Counted from the stretch's first letter, positions 19,385 to 28,251 are shown. The stretch is 64,000 bases of DNA from JAHJQZ01 sp963667595 (GCA_963667595.2 CAXXWD010000001.1:1302001-1366000), one strand, 5' to 3'. The notes: a model not told the origin generated them from the sequence alone. A program made the numbers and translations.

Positions 19385-20335
19385 TCACAGTTTCTTGAGA
19401 TGCACCGTCTCGATGGAATGGTCTTCGGCTTTGGTTAAAATGAGATCGGCGCGGCTGCGCGTCGGCAACACGTTGTCGAGAAGATTGGGCATGTTGATGG
19501 TATCCCAGACTTCGACGGCCATGTCCGTGGCCTCGGTCTCGCTCAGTTTCGAGAATTGGTGGAAATAGGAACTGGGATCGCGGAAGGCCGTGTCCCTCAG
19601 CCTCAGGAACCGCTCGACGAACCATTTTCTGAGATGCGCTTCGTCGGCATGGATATAGATCGAGAAATCGAGGAAATCCGATGCGAACAGGATCGGCTTG
19701 CCGGTCTTGGGCAACTCACCGGGTTGAAGGATGTTGAGCCCTTCGACGATGAGAATATCGGGCTGATCGACGACAATGACCTCGTCGGGTTTCACATCGT
19801 AGATGAGGTGAGAATAAACCGGAGCGGCGATGCGCCTCCGACCTGATTTGACGGCGGCGAGAAAGGCGATGAAAGCGGTCAGATCGTAGCTTTCAGGAAA
19901 GCCCTTGCGATCGGTCAGCCCGCGTTCTTCCAAGACGGCATTCGGATACAAGAACCCGTCCGTCGTCACCAAGGATACGCGCGGCGATGTTGGCCAGCGT
20001 TGCAGGAGCGCCTGCAGGATACGTGAGGTCGTCGACTTGCCGACCGCGACCGAACCGGCGACCCCGATGATATAGGGGACTTTCGGGCCTTTCGAACTCA
20101 AAAAGGCGTTCGAGGCCTGATGTAGATCCTGGATTGCCTCGACATAAAGCGACAGGAGGCGCGTCAGCGGTAGATAGACGTTTTCGGCTTCGGAGAGGGA
20201 TATCGGATCGTTGAGGGCGTGCAGTCGGTCGATATCTTTTTCGCTGAGGGTCATCGGTTCGCCGTCGCGAAGCACGGCCCATTCATGCATCGAAAAGACC
20301 TGATACGGCTCGAATCCGATGCCGTGCCGGCTCAT
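19385..20335 (-). CDS. coaA: Pantothenate kinase (type I)
   Basis: CoaA phosphorylates pantothenate, the first and often rate-limiting step of coenzyme A synthesis. The P-loop GSVAVGKST is at residues 94-102. 'VTTDGFLYPNAVLEERGL' and 'DILIVEGLNILQ' are further family blocks. The 316-residue length is normal. The start overlaps the stop of hisE in an ATGA arrangement, so it is the last gene of the his run, as in other Rhizobiales. Confidence 0.96.
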   Translation of the reverse strand: MSRHGIGFEPYQVFSMHEWAVLRDGEPMTLSEKDIDRLHALNDPISLSEAENVYLPLTRLLSLYVEAIQDLHQASNAFLSSKGPKVPYIIGVAGSVAVGKSTTSRILQALLQRWPTSPRVSLVTTDGFLYPNAVLEERGLTDRKGFPESYDLTAFIAFLAAVKSGRRRIAAPVYSHLIYDVKPDEVIVVDQPDILIVEGLNILQPGELPKTGKPILFASDFLDFSIYIHADEAHLRKWFVERFLRLRDTAFRDPSSYFHQFSKLSETEATDMAVEVWDTINMPNLLDNVLPTRSRADLILTKAEDHSIETVHLKKL

Positions 20336-20655
20336 GATGCCGTCCCCCGCCCGCGCGATGCCTTTTCCTCCAGGCCCGATTGCGCCGTGCGGCGATCGAG
20401 TTCGGCCATCACGTCGTCAAGCGGCACGCCGGAAGCGATCAGCGTGACCAGCAGATGATAGAAAAGATCGGCGCTTTCCTTGATGAGTTCCGGTCTGTCG
20501 CCGATGCTGGCGGCGATGACCGCCTCCACTGCTTCCTCGCCGAGTTTCTTGGCGCAACGCGGCACGCCGGCAGCGACGAGCTTGGCCGTGTAGCTTTGTT
20601 CAGGACTGGCCTTTGCGCGGATCAGCAAACGGGCATTGAGCTCTTCGAGTGTCAC
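20332..20655 (-). CDS. hisE: Phosphoribosyl-ATP pyrophosphatase
   Basis: HisE hydrolyses phosphoribosyl-ATP to phosphoribosyl-AMP, the second step of histidine synthesis. The MazG-like helical core is seen in 'KKLGEEAVEAVIAA' and 'KESADLFYHLLVTL', whose acidic residues bind magnesium. A GTG at 20655 with AAGGAG upstream gives 107 residues, the family size. The same frame stays open upstream to 20973 but shows no conserved sequence there. hisI is not adjacent. Confidence 0.92.
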   Translation of the reverse strand: MTLEELNARLLIRAKASPEQSYTAKLVAAGVPRCAKKLGEEAVEAVIAASIGDRPELIKESADLFYHLLVTLIASGVPLDDVMAELDRRTAQSGLEEKASRGRGTAS

Positions 20656-20779
20656 GCTCCACTCCTTATGGATCTTGATCAGACCGAATTCCGTTTCGAC
20701 ATTAGGTCGTTTCGATGTCTCAATAGCATGAAAACGCGCGCCCCGAAGGCGGCACCCGCGATGATGGATAATGACGCTT

Positions 20780-21544
20780 TCAGCCGTCCATGCGCATATC
20801 GATGCCCGCCTTGGCCATATAGGCCTTGGCTTCGGCAATGGTGTAGGTGCCGAAATGGAAGATCGAGGCGGCCAGAACGGCGCTTGCATGGCCGTCGCGT
20901 ACGCCTTCGACCAGATGATCGAGCGTGCCGACGCCACCCGAGGCGATGACCGGCACCGGCACGGCATCGGCAATGGTGCGGGTCAGTTCGATGTCGAAGC
21001 CGATCTTGGTGCCATCGCGATCCATCGAGGTCAAAAGGATCTCGCCGGCCCCGTTCTCGACCGAGCGGACGGCATAGTCGACGGCATCGATCCCGGTCGG
21101 CGTACGTCCGCCATAGGTGTAGATTTCCCAGTGATCGCCGGATCGTTTGGCATCAACCGCAACGACGATGCACTGATCCCCGAATTTGTCGGCGGCACGG
21201 GCAACGAAGTCGGGATCCTTCACCGCGGCGGTGTTGATCGACACCTTGTCGGCGCCGCTGAGCAAAAGCTTGCGGATGTCCTCGATGGTCCTGACGCCAC
21301 CGCCCACCGTCACCGGCATGAAGCATTGTTCGGCGGTGCGGGTCACCACGTCGAAGATGACGTCGCGATTCTCGTGGCTGGCGGTGATGTCGAGAAATGT
21401 CAGTTCGTCCGCACCGGCGGCATCATAGGCCATGGCCGCCTGGACCGGATCGCCGGCATCGATCAGATCGACGAAATTGACGCCTTTGACGACGCGGCCG
21501 TCCTTGACGTCGAGGCAGGGAATGATGCGGGTCTTGAGGGTCAC
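20780..21544 (-). CDS. hisF: Imidazole glycerol phosphate synthase cyclase subunit
   Basis: HisF is the TIM-barrel cyclase that with HisH makes imidazole glycerol phosphate and AICAR. The first strand 'RIIPCLDVKDGRVVKGVNF' contains the catalytic aspartate at residue 12. 'GGVRTIEDIRKLL' and 'VIASGGVGTLDHL' are the phosphate-binding loops. It starts at GTG, and the TGA of the small duplicated ORF upstream overlaps that codon. Length 254 is normal. Confidence 0.96.
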   Translation of the reverse strand: MTLKTRIIPCLDVKDGRVVKGVNFVDLIDAGDPVQAAMAYDAAGADELTFLDITASHENRDVIFDVVTRTAEQCFMPVTVGGGVRTIEDIRKLLLSGADKVSINTAAVKDPDFVARAADKFGDQCIVVAVDAKRSGDHWEIYTYGGRTPTGIDAVDYAVRSVENGAGEILLTSMDRDGTKIGFDIELTRTIADAVPVPVIASGGVGTLDHLVEGVRDGHASAVLAASIFHFGTYTIAEAKAYMAKAGIDMRMDG

Positions 21545-21654
21545 AGGACGGCCTCCATTCTTTCATCATGACGCGTCCTCGCGGCTTTGCCGCTACGGGC
21601 GTCGTTTGCGTCCTTGACGTCGAGGCAGGGAATGATTCCTGTTTTAAGAGTCAT
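21541..21654 (-). pseudogene. Duplicated 5' end of hisF forming a 37-codon ORF
   Basis: Between hisA and hisF lies an ORF that begins 'MTLKTGIIPCLDVKDA', almost the same as the first 15 residues of HisF ('MTLKTRIIPCLDVKDG'). It then turns into unrelated sequence and stops. About 39 of 46 bases match the true hisF start, including 28 identical bases in a row. Its ATG overlaps the hisA stop (ATGA) and its TGA overlaps the hisF GTG (GTGA). It probably arose by partial tandem duplication, and it may now carry coupled translation from hisA to hisF. Confidence 0.8.
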
Positions 21655-22385
21655 GCCTTAATCCCTTTCAGCACCGCCAGCGCTTCGGCCGGATCGATGC
21701 GTCCATCGTAAAGCGCGCGGCCGGAAATGGCGCCTTCGAGCACCTGCAGGTCCGGTCGTGTCATCATCTCGATATCGGCCATCGAGGCGAGGCCGCCGGA
21801 GGCGACGACCGGAATGGAAATGGCTTTCGCCAGGTCCAGCGTCGCGGTCCAGTTAATACCGGTCAACACGCCGTCGCGATCGATATCTGTATAGATGATC
21901 GCGGCCACCCCGGCGCCTTCGAAGCGTTTTGCCAGTTCGACGGCGCTCAATTCGGACGTCTCGGCCCAACCCTCGACCGCGACCTTGCCACCGCGCGCGT
22001 CGATGCCAACAGCGATCTGGCCCGGGAAACGCTTGCAGGCGTCAATGACCAGCTTTGGATCGCGAACCGCGACGGTGCCGAGAATGACGCGTGTCAGCCC
22101 CTTTTCGAGCCATGTCTCGACATGTTCGAGCGTCCGGATTCCCCCGCCAAGCTCGACCGGCATGGTCACCGCCTTAAGGATTGCCTCGACGGCCGCGCCG
22201 TTGACGCTCTCGCCGGCAAAGGCGCCATTGAGATCGACCACGTGTAGATATTCGAAGCCCTGATCTTCAAAACTTTTCGCCTGGGCGGCAGGCGACTCGT
22301 TGAAGACCGTCACCCGGTCCATGTCGCCGAGTTTCAGCCGGACACACTGGCCATCCTTGAGATCAATGGCAGGGAACAGGATCAT
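21651..22385 (-). CDS. hisA: Phosphoribosylformimino-AICAR ribotide isomerase
   Basis: HisA is the TIM-barrel isomerase of histidine synthesis, acting just before HisF/HisH. It begins 'MILFPAIDLKDGQCVRL' with the catalytic aspartate in the first strand. It also has 'ELGGGIRTLEHVETWL', the second catalytic aspartate in 'IIYTDIDRDGVLTG', and 'VVASGGLASMADIEMM'. Length 244 is typical. It lies 22 bases after hisH. Confidence 0.96.
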   Translation of the reverse strand: MILFPAIDLKDGQCVRLKLGDMDRVTVFNESPAAQAKSFEDQGFEYLHVVDLNGAFAGESVNGAAVEAILKAVTMPVELGGGIRTLEHVETWLEKGLTRVILGTVAVRDPKLVIDACKRFPGQIAVGIDARGGKVAVEGWAETSELSAVELAKRFEGAGVAAIIYTDIDRDGVLTGINWTATLDLAKAISIPVVASGGLASMADIEMMTRPDLQVLEGAISGRALYDGRIDPAEALAVLKGIKA

Positions 22386-22407
22386 CGACTTGTCCTCTTG
22401 GCCGCCA

Positions 22408-23064
22408 TCACGGCGCCCAGTTCAAAAAGTTGGCGATAAAGGCAAGACCGAGTGTCTGGCTCTTTTCCGGATGGAACTGGGTGCCGATCATGTTGTCGCG
22501 GCCGACAGCGGCCGTGACCGGCATACCGTAATTGGCCGTGGCGATCAGTTCGCCCGGCGCATTGAGCGCCATATGATAGGAATGGACGAAATAGGCATGC
22601 AAGCCGTCCGGGCCGGTCGGGATGCCGTCGAACAGCGCGTGCGGCTGGACAAGATCGATGGTGTTCCAGCCCATATGCGGCACCTTGAGGCTTTTGTCCT
22701 TCGGCTCGATCAGCTTGACCTCGCCGTCGATCCAGCCAAAGCCGTCGTGCACACCCTTTTCGAGGCCGCGCCTGGCCATCAATTGCATGCCGACGCAGAT
22801 GCCCAGGAAAGGCACGCCGCCGCCAACCACCCTTTCCTCGAGCGTTTCGCGCATGCCCGTAACCGCCAGCAGACCGGCACGGCAATCGGCAAAGGCGCCG
22901 ACGCCGGGAAGCACGATCCTGTCGGCTTTTCGGACGCGTTCGGGATCGGAGGTCACGAGAACCTCGATGTTGGTGCCGGTTTCGCGCACCGAGCGTTCGA
23001 AGGCCTTGGCCGCCGATTTGAGATTTCCCGAACCATAATCGATGATGGTGAGGATCCCGGTCAT
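22408..23064 (-). CDS. hisH: Imidazole glycerol phosphate synthase glutaminase subunit
   Basis: HisH is the class-I glutamine amidotransferase that supplies ammonia to HisF. The nucleophile cysteine is residue 90 in FLGICVGMQL, and the His/Glu pair is in TQFHPEKS near residue 200. The ATG at 23064 ('MTGILTIIDYGSGN') gives 218 residues, the family size. It overlaps the DUF2628 gene by four bases (ATGA). It is the second gene of a DUF2628-hisH-hisA-hisF-hisE-coaA run. Confidence 0.96.
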   Translation of the reverse strand: MTGILTIIDYGSGNLKSAAKAFERSVRETGTNIEVLVTSDPERVRKADRIVLPGVGAFADCRAGLLAVTGMRETLEERVVGGGVPFLGICVGMQLMARRGLEKGVHDGFGWIDGEVKLIEPKDKSLKVPHMGWNTIDLVQPHALFDGIPTGPDGLHAYFVHSYHMALNAPGELIATANYGMPVTAAVGRDNMIGTQFHPEKSQTLGLAFIANFLNWAP

Positions 23065-23423
23065 TTCACCGTCTCCAAAATCCAGTCGCGTTCGGCCAGT
23101 GCACCATTCGCCGCGACAACCTGCCCGGCCAGCCGGTACCCCTGACGCAAAAGGGCCGCCACGTGAAGATCGGCGGCGGAAAAACCGATCCACAGGGCGA
23201 AAACGATGTAAAGCCAGAACGCCGCCGCGCTTCCGGCAAACAGTCCGGCAACACCGATCAGCACCAGCCCGACCAACCAGCCGAAGGTTTCGAGCCACAA
23301 TCCGTTAAGCGCGCCCCAGATCGGCGGAACCAGAGCCGCGCCCCAGCTGAACCCGTCCCGGATCACCACGCTCGCCAGAGGGTCGCTGCTATCGCGCGGT
23401 GTCAGAATCGCGAAAAACGACAT
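23061..23423 (-). CDS. DUF2628 membrane protein
   Basis: A 120-residue protein starting 'MSFFAILTPRDSSDPLASVV' and containing 'PPIWGALNGLWLETFGW', the usual DUF2628 pattern, followed by one or two membrane segments (about residues 45-90). Its function is unknown. In Rhizobiales this family is often found next to hisH, as here, with a four-base overlap that suggests co-translation. In-frame codons upstream to 23627 look non-conserved. Confidence 0.85.
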   Translation of the reverse strand: MSFFAILTPRDSSDPLASVVIRDGFSWGAALVPPIWGALNGLWLETFGWLVGLVLIGVAGLFAGSAAAFWLYIVFALWIGFSAADLHVAALLRQGYRLAGQVVAANGALAERDWILETVK

Positions 23424-23716
23424 GAGCCTGCTCCTTGTCGGAGCCTTGTTAATCCATTTTGTCCAAAGAGGGAATTGCGCTCTGGGTGCGCCACGTTTTC
23501 CCATTTGACGATTGGAACGACGCCCGGTTTCGTACCGGAACCCAAATCTCGCTCTTTCAGGCCATCGGTCGTGCCGGATTGTGCATAAATTGCTATGAAA
23601 AGCGTGAAGAACGGGGAAAACGGGCACGATTGACGACAGGAAAGATCGTTTGACGTTTCAACGCGCCGTGTCCTGACGGATCTAGATATTAGTTTTTGCT
23701 AACACTTAATTTGCTG

Positions 23717-24085
23717 TCAGGGCTTTCGCCCGGCATGGCGCACGATCTCGGCTTCGAGGTGTTTCAGATCTTCGGGCGCCAGCTTGTCGATGTCGCGCGC
23801 GAGGCGGTTGGCCAGCGCCGTCGCTTCCGGCGCCATGCCGGCGGTGTCGATGGTGACCTTTGGATCGGAAATCTCGGAAAGCCGGATCAGATCCTCGGCC
23901 TCGTCCCAGATGACGTTGAAATAAGCGATGATGCGCTGCATCAGGTCCCAGGTCGGGGTGCCGCGCCGCCCGTGTTCGAGGGCGGACAGATAGGCGCTCG
24001 AAATCTTGAGTGCGGCGGCCATCTGCTTGAGCGTAATGCCGCGTTCTGCCCGCATCTGTCTCAACCGAACGCCGAGCGGTGTCAT
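23717..24085 (-). CDS. XRE-family helix-turn-helix transcriptional regulator
   Basis: A 122-residue DNA-binding protein. The Cro/C1-type helix-turn-helix spans about residues 4-60 ('RLRQMRAERGITLKQMAAAL', 'ISSAYLSALEHGRRG'). The C-terminal half is helical with no recognised domain. It overlaps the Smr gene by four bases (ATGA) and follows it on the same strand. The combination Tim44-Smr-XRE is familiar from Rhizobiales. Targets are unknown. Confidence 0.88.
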   Translation of the reverse strand: MTPLGVRLRQMRAERGITLKQMAAALKISSAYLSALEHGRRGTPTWDLMQRIIAYFNVIWDEAEDLIRLSEISDPKVTIDTAGMAPEATALANRLARDIDKLAPEDLKHLEAEIVRHAGRKP

Positions 24086-24663
24086 GACACATGCCTTTTC
24101 AGTCGCACATAGAAGGCGCCTTCACCGCCATGTTCCCGCGCGGCGGTTTCCCAACCGGCCACAAGCGGTGCCAAGGTTTTTTCACTCAGCCAGAGCGGCA
24201 GCATGGCGCGCAGTATGCCTTTTTGTTCGATCTGGCCATAGCCGGTTTTTTTAAGGCCCATTCCGGTGATGACGAGCACTGTCCTGTCGCCGCGATTGTG
24301 GCGCGCGGCAATGAAGCGACAAAGCGCGGCATGTGCTTCGTCCTGTCTCAGTCCATGCAGATCGACGCTGGCGTCGATCGGCACCTGACCGCGCCGGAGC
24401 TTGCGATTGAGATTGGGTTCGATCGGCTTGTCGAGACTGGTCGGCTTGCGCGGCACGGGAACGGGAACGGCATGCCCATTGGTCGGTGGAGGCGGCCGGC
24501 GCTTGGTCTGGGTATCGGTCTTTTGATGGGTGACCGGCACCGGCGGCGTATCGTCAGGAATTTCGATCAGCCTTTCAGGATGAAGCGGGCTGACGGTACG
24601 GGTAACCTCGGTCCACAAATGCCAATCCTTGAGGCGTGGCGTCTTGCGGCCTGGTCCCCGCAT
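24082..24663 (-). CDS. Smr/MutS2-C-terminal domain protein
   Basis: A 193-residue protein whose C-terminal 90 residues are an Smr domain: 'ASVDLHGLRQDEAHAALCRF', 'VLVITGMGLKKTG', 'LPLWLSE' and the ending 'GEGAFYVRLKR'. Smr domains bind nucleic acid and some are nucleases. The middle is Pro/Lys-rich and probably disordered. The ATG at 24663 with GGGGA upstream fits the family start 'MRGPGRKTPRL.D..LW'. It lies 17 bases after the Tim44-like gene. Confidence 0.9.
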   Translation of the reverse strand: MRGPGRKTPRLKDWHLWTEVTRTVSPLHPERLIEIPDDTPPVPVTHQKTDTQTKRRPPPPTNGHAVPVPVPRKPTSLDKPIEPNLNRKLRRGQVPIDASVDLHGLRQDEAHAALCRFIAARHNRGDRTVLVITGMGLKKTGYGQIEQKGILRAMLPLWLSEKTLAPLVAGWETAAREHGGEGAFYVRLKRHVS

Positions 24664-24680
24664 AACACGTCCCCGTTCGA

Positions 24681-25409
24681 TCAGTCGAGCTGACTCGTGG
24701 CGACGAGTTTCCAGTTTGGATCGCGTGATCTGACAGAGCGGGCGAAGGTCCATTCATCCTTGATGGTCATCACCTGATCGGCATTGCCTTCGATCAGGGT
24801 CCCTTCGGCGTCGCGCGTCGCCGAAACGATCTCGGCCTTGTACCGAATGGTGATTTGGGCGACCTTTTTATCGAATTCCACATCGGAAATTTCGATGCCG
24901 GGCAATCCTACAAAGGTGAAATCGACCGTGTGACCTGCCACTTCGCGTTCGGAAATGACCTGATCGAATCCGTCATAGACATCCTTGTCCAACAGAAATT
25001 TCAGCGTCTTGCGGTCGCCCGAAGCAAAGGCGGTCACGATCATTTCGTAAGCCGACTTGGCACCTTCGAGGAAGGATTTCGGCATGAAACTCCGGTCGGC
25101 CGCGCCAATGGCCGCAAGACCCTCGGCGATCTCCTGATTGCCGCCGGACAATTGTTCGATCTCGGCTTCGAGCTTGCGGTGGCGGTGATCGTCCGACTGG
25201 GCGTCGAGGTTGTCGGTCGCAGCGCGCGGCGCCACCACGATATCGTCGGGGGCGCCTTCTTTGGTCTTGTCGGCGGATTGCGGCCGGACGCGCGGCACGG
25301 GCGGCTTTTCGTTTCCGGTTCGGGAACCGAGCACCGAACGCATACGCAGGAACACAACGATGATCACGCCAATGGCGATCAGTGTCGGGATATCAAGAAA
25401 ATCGGACAT
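24681..25409 (-). CDS. Tim44-like domain protein (TimA type)
   Basis: A 242-residue inner-membrane-anchored protein. Residues about 7-24 form one membrane segment ('PTLIAIGVIIVVFLRMR'), followed by a charged linker. A C-terminal Tim44-like domain begins near 'RSFMPKSFLEGAKSAYEMIV'. The family is the alphaproteobacterial relative of the mitochondrial import motor protein Tim44. Its bacterial role is not settled. It is divergent from fxsA, so both are probably driven from the 150-base gap between them. Confidence 0.9.
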   Translation of the reverse strand: MSDFLDIPTLIAIGVIIVVFLRMRSVLGSRTGNEKPPVPRVRPQSADKTKEGAPDDIVVAPRAATDNLDAQSDDHRHRKLEAEIEQLSGGNQEIAEGLAAIGAADRSFMPKSFLEGAKSAYEMIVTAFASGDRKTLKFLLDKDVYDGFDQVISEREVAGHTVDFTFVGLPGIEISDVEFDKKVAQITIRYKAEIVSATRDAEGTLIEGNADQVMTIKDEWTFARSVRSRDPNWKLVATSQLD

Positions 25410-25559
25410 GAAAGAGCGCGATCCTGTTTAGGTGGGGATGCAACCCCGAAGAGTCGCAACCAAGACGAATTGTCCTATATATAGGCAAAGCTATGCCCAA
25501 GACCAGTTGACGGTAACGGTTTGCCGTCACGAATCCGTTCGTCCAACCGGGATCAATTC

Positions 25560-26003
25560 ATGGCCGCTTACCTGTTCGCTCTTTTTCTGCTCGTTCCGCT
25601 GATCGAGATCGGTCTTTTCATCCTTCTCGGTCAGGCGATCGGATTGTGGCCAACCCTGTTCGGCGTGCTGGTGACGGCCCTTATCGGTTCGGCCATTATT
25701 CGCTCCCAGGGTCAATCGCTGATCTCGGATATCAAACGCCAGTTCGAAGCCGGCGCTCTGCCCGCCGAACAGTTGTTCAACGGCTTGATCATCGGCATTG
25801 CCGGCGCCTTGCTGCTGACGCCGGGCTATTTCACCGACACGGTTGGCTTTTTGCTGCTCGTTCCGCAGCTTAGGCATCTGCTTTATGCCTATTTGAAAAC
25901 CAAGATCACGGTTACCAGCTTTGCCACCGAAACACGTACCGAAACACGGTCGCGTCGGGATGGTGTCGTCGATCTGGACGATGACAGTTGGCGAGATCGT
26001 TAA
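25560..26003 (+). CDS. fxsA: FxsA-family membrane protein
   Basis: A 147-residue inner-membrane protein. Starting at ATG 25560 it reads 'LFLLVPLIEIGLFILLGQAI' and then a second hydrophobic stretch before 'GTALIGSAIIR'-like sequence. Further hydrophobic segments follow ('GLIIGIAGALLLTPGYFTDT'). The tail is charged and probably cytoplasmic. FxsA in E. coli alters phage exclusion when overproduced; its normal role is unclear. It precedes secB, a common pairing in this order. Confidence 0.88.
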   Translation: MAAYLFALFLLVPLIEIGLFILLGQAIGLWPTLFGVLVTALIGSAIIRSQGQSLISDIKRQFEAGALPAEQLFNGLIIGIAGALLLTPGYFTDTVGFLLLVPQLRHLLYAYLKTKITVTSFATETRTETRSRRDGVVDLDDDSWRDR

Positions 26004-26170
26004 GCGGCGGTTTGCTTGCGGTTTCGGGGCAAAAGTGCTAGAGCGGCCAACGGAAAAGCGATCGTCGAGCATTGGCTAAAAAGAGCCGTGTCGACAATTG
26101 GATAGATCGCGGTTTGCGTGGAACCCCGGTTTTTTTAGCTGCCGCCGTCGACAAAAAAGGGACGAAAAAG

Positions 26171-26716
26171 ATGAGCGATGAGACAGAAGGCGCAAAGGAC
26201 GGTGCGGCTCCGTCAGGGCAGACGGGATCAGATGCGGCGCAAGCCCCTGTCTGGCGTCTGGTCAGCCAGTATATCAAGGATCTGAGCTTCGAAAACCCGA
26301 ACGCACCGGCATCGATCCTCGCCGGCACGACCACGCCGAAATTCGACGTCAACATCAATGTCGGCGTCAACAAGCTGCCGAACGATCTTTACGGCGTCGA
26401 CATGACCATCAAGGCGAAGACCACGCGCGACGACGCGGTTCTGTTCAATATCGAACTCGTTTACGGCGGCGCGTTCCTGGTCCGGAACATCCCCGACCAG
26501 CAGCTGGCCCCCTTGCTGATGATCGAAAGCCCCCGTTTGCTGTTCCCGTTCGCGCGCCAGATTCTGGCAACGATCAGCCAGCAGGGCGGTTTCCCACCGC
26601 TGATGATGGAACCGGTCGATTTTGCCCAGATCTATCGGTCCAATCTTGCCGCGCTGGCCAAGGCGCAGCAAGAACAGGCCGCCGCCGCTGGCGAAACGCC
26701 GAAGACCGACGCCTGA
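26171..26716 (+). CDS. secB: Protein-export chaperone SecB
   Basis: SecB is a tetrameric cytoplasmic chaperone that keeps secretory proteins unfolded and passes them to SecA. The core 'QYIKDLSFENPNAPASIL' and 'GVDMTIKAKTTRDDAVLFNI' with 'GFPPLMMEPVDFAQIY' are characteristic. The ATG at 26171 gives 181 residues with the acidic, variable N terminus seen in alphaproteobacteria. An open frame back to 26072 is not needed. A strong terminator hairpin follows. Confidence 0.95.
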   Translation: MSDETEGAKDGAAPSGQTGSDAAQAPVWRLVSQYIKDLSFENPNAPASILAGTTTPKFDVNINVGVNKLPNDLYGVDMTIKAKTTRDDAVLFNIELVYGGAFLVRNIPDQQLAPLLMIESPRLLFPFARQILATISQQGGFPPLMMEPVDFAQIYRSNLAALAKAQQEQAAAAGETPKTDA

Positions 26717-26741
26717 TCGCTTGAAGCTTCTGGCAATCCGT

Positions 26742-26770
26742 TTTTCTCCCCCGCCAGGCGGGGGAGAAAA
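26742..26770. terminator. Bidirectional terminator between secB and dnaQ
   Basis: TTTTCTCCCCCGCC and its exact complement are separated by a single A, giving a long GC stem flanked by A and T runs. It lies between the convergent secB and dnaQ genes. A second, longer inverted repeat with GCC-rich arms follows at about 26870-26922 and may reinforce termination of dnaQ. Confidence 0.8.
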
Positions 26771-26938
26771 CAAAGATTTTTGTTTGGTAAAACCAAGCCC
26801 CTGACTTTAGTCAAAGAGGGAAAGCCGCCGGTATAAACGCTTACGGCTCTACCCTAACCGACCCGGTTTTGCCGGCCCCCTCCTTTATTTGAAAAAGGAA
26901 AACCGGGGGCGGCGCTTCGGCAAAAATTCTAAAAGTTC

Positions 26939-27643
26939 CTAATCGGTATATTTCGACCAGATCACCGCCTCGCCCAGGCTGGCGATGAAATCCTTATGGC
27001 TTTGCCGTTCCGTATCATTCAGGCGCGGCGGCAAGGCTTCGGAGCGTTTTCGTGTCGAGGGACGGGATCGTTCGGTTTTCTGATCAGCCTTGGCGGTCGT
27101 CGCAGGCGCTTCGGACAGAGCCAGCACTACCTGTCGGCCGCCGATCAGTTCAAGATAGACCTCGGCCAGAATTTCACTATCGAGCAAGGCCCCGTGCAGC
27201 GTTCGTTTGGAATTGTCGATGCCGTAAAGCTTGCACAGGGCATCAAGACTGGCCCGCGCACCGGGATTGACTTCCCTTGCCAGACGCACCGTGTCGATGA
27301 CCGGATTGGCGAGACTGGGGCGACCGACATTTTCGAGTTCGGCATTGAGAAAGCCGATATCGAAGGCCGCGTTATGGATGATCAGCGTGTCTTCTGCCAC
27401 GAAGGCGAGAAAATCGTCGGCTTCGACGGAAAACAGCGGCTTGTCGGCCAGAAAGGCGTCGTCGAGCCCGTGAATGCGCTGGGCTTCCTCGGGCATGTCG
27501 CGTTCGGGATTGAAGTATTTGTGCCAGTACTGGCCGGTCGGAACGTGATTGATCAGTTCGACGCACCCGATTTCGACGATGCGATGTCCCTCGGCCGGGC
27601 TCAGGCCGGTGGTTTCGGTATCGAGGACGATTTCGCGGGTCAT
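26939..27643 (-). CDS. dnaQ: DNA polymerase III epsilon subunit (proofreading exonuclease)
   Basis: DnaQ is the 3'-5' proofreading exonuclease of the replicative polymerase. The DEDDh motifs are visible: 'VLDTETTGLSP' (D8, E10), 'IIHNAAFDIGFLN', and 'LHGALLDSEILAEVYLEL' with the catalytic His and Asp. The ATG at 27643 gives 234 residues and overlaps the stop of coaE (ATGA). The C-terminal part is basic and should bind the polymerase alpha subunit. It is the last gene of maf-aroE-coaE-dnaQ. Confidence 0.95.
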   Translation of the reverse strand: MTREIVLDTETTGLSPAEGHRIVEIGCVELINHVPTGQYWHKYFNPERDMPEEAQRIHGLDDAFLADKPLFSVEADDFLAFVAEDTLIIHNAAFDIGFLNAELENVGRPSLANPVIDTVRLAREVNPGARASLDALCKLYGIDNSKRTLHGALLDSEILAEVYLELIGGRQVVLALSEAPATTAKADQKTERSRPSTRKRSEALPPRLNDTERQSHKDFIASLGEAVIWSKYTD

Positions 27644-28251
27644 GGTGAAATGTCCTTTGTTGCGGCGCGCCGTCGACAATCGGTCAGAATGTCGGCCACC
27701 TGTGCCCTGGTTTTCTTGAGTGCGCCACCGGTATCGATACGATAATCGGCCCGCTCCAGTTTTTCCGTCTGACCGATCTGACGGGCAAGCACTGCCTTGA
27801 GTTTTTCCACGGTCATGCCCGGCCGGGCGAGGGCACGTCGCCGCTGGATCTTTTGATCGCACCAGGTTACCGCCACGGCATCGAGCGGGTAATTAATCCC
27901 CGTCTCGTAAAGCAGCGGGATTTCGAGAACGACGATGTCGCCGCCTTTTTCGCGGACCTGATCCAGAAAGACGAAGGTTTCCTCGCGCACCATGGGATGG
28001 ATCAGCGCTTCGAGCGTGTTGATGCTTCCGGGCACTTCCATCAGCTTCTTGGCCAAAAGGACGCGATCGACCACACCATTGACCACCGTGCCGGGGAACC
28101 GGGCCTCGACCGCGCCGGCCGCGCGACCGGCGTAAAGCGCATGCACCGTTTCGTCGGCCGAACGCACCGGCACGCCCATTCCGGCGAACAGAGACAGGAC
28201 CGTCGACTTGCCGGTTGCGATGGATCCGGTGAGACCGAGAACGAAGGTCAT
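27640..28251 (-). CDS. coaE: Dephospho-CoA kinase
   Basis: CoaE performs the last step of coenzyme A synthesis, phosphorylating dephospho-CoA. The P-loop GSIATGKST is at residues 9-17. 'GMPVRSADETVHALY'-like sequence (here 'GVPVRSADETVHALY') and 'DIVVLEIPLLYETG' are family blocks. The 203-residue length is normal. It overlaps both neighbours, aroE and dnaQ, by four bases. Confidence 0.96.
   Translation of the reverse strand: MTFVLGLTGSIATGKSTVLSLFAGMGVPVRSADETVHALYAGRAAGAVEARFPGTVVNGVVDRVLLAKKLMEVPGSINTLEALIHPMVREETFVFLDQVREKGGDIVVLEIPLLYETGINYPLDAVAVTWCDQKIQRRRALARPGMTVEKLKAVLARQIGQTEKLERADYRIDTGGALKKTRAQVADILTDCRRRAATKDISP

Noticed and set aside
20656..20973. Long N-terminal extension of HisE
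   Set aside because: The extra codons show no conservation; a GTG with AAGGAG at 20655 gives the normal HisE length.
23155..23170. CACGTG at 23160 as a further parS
   Set aside because: The flanks lack the TTT...AAA arms (only CCACGTGAAG), so it is an ordinary hexamer.
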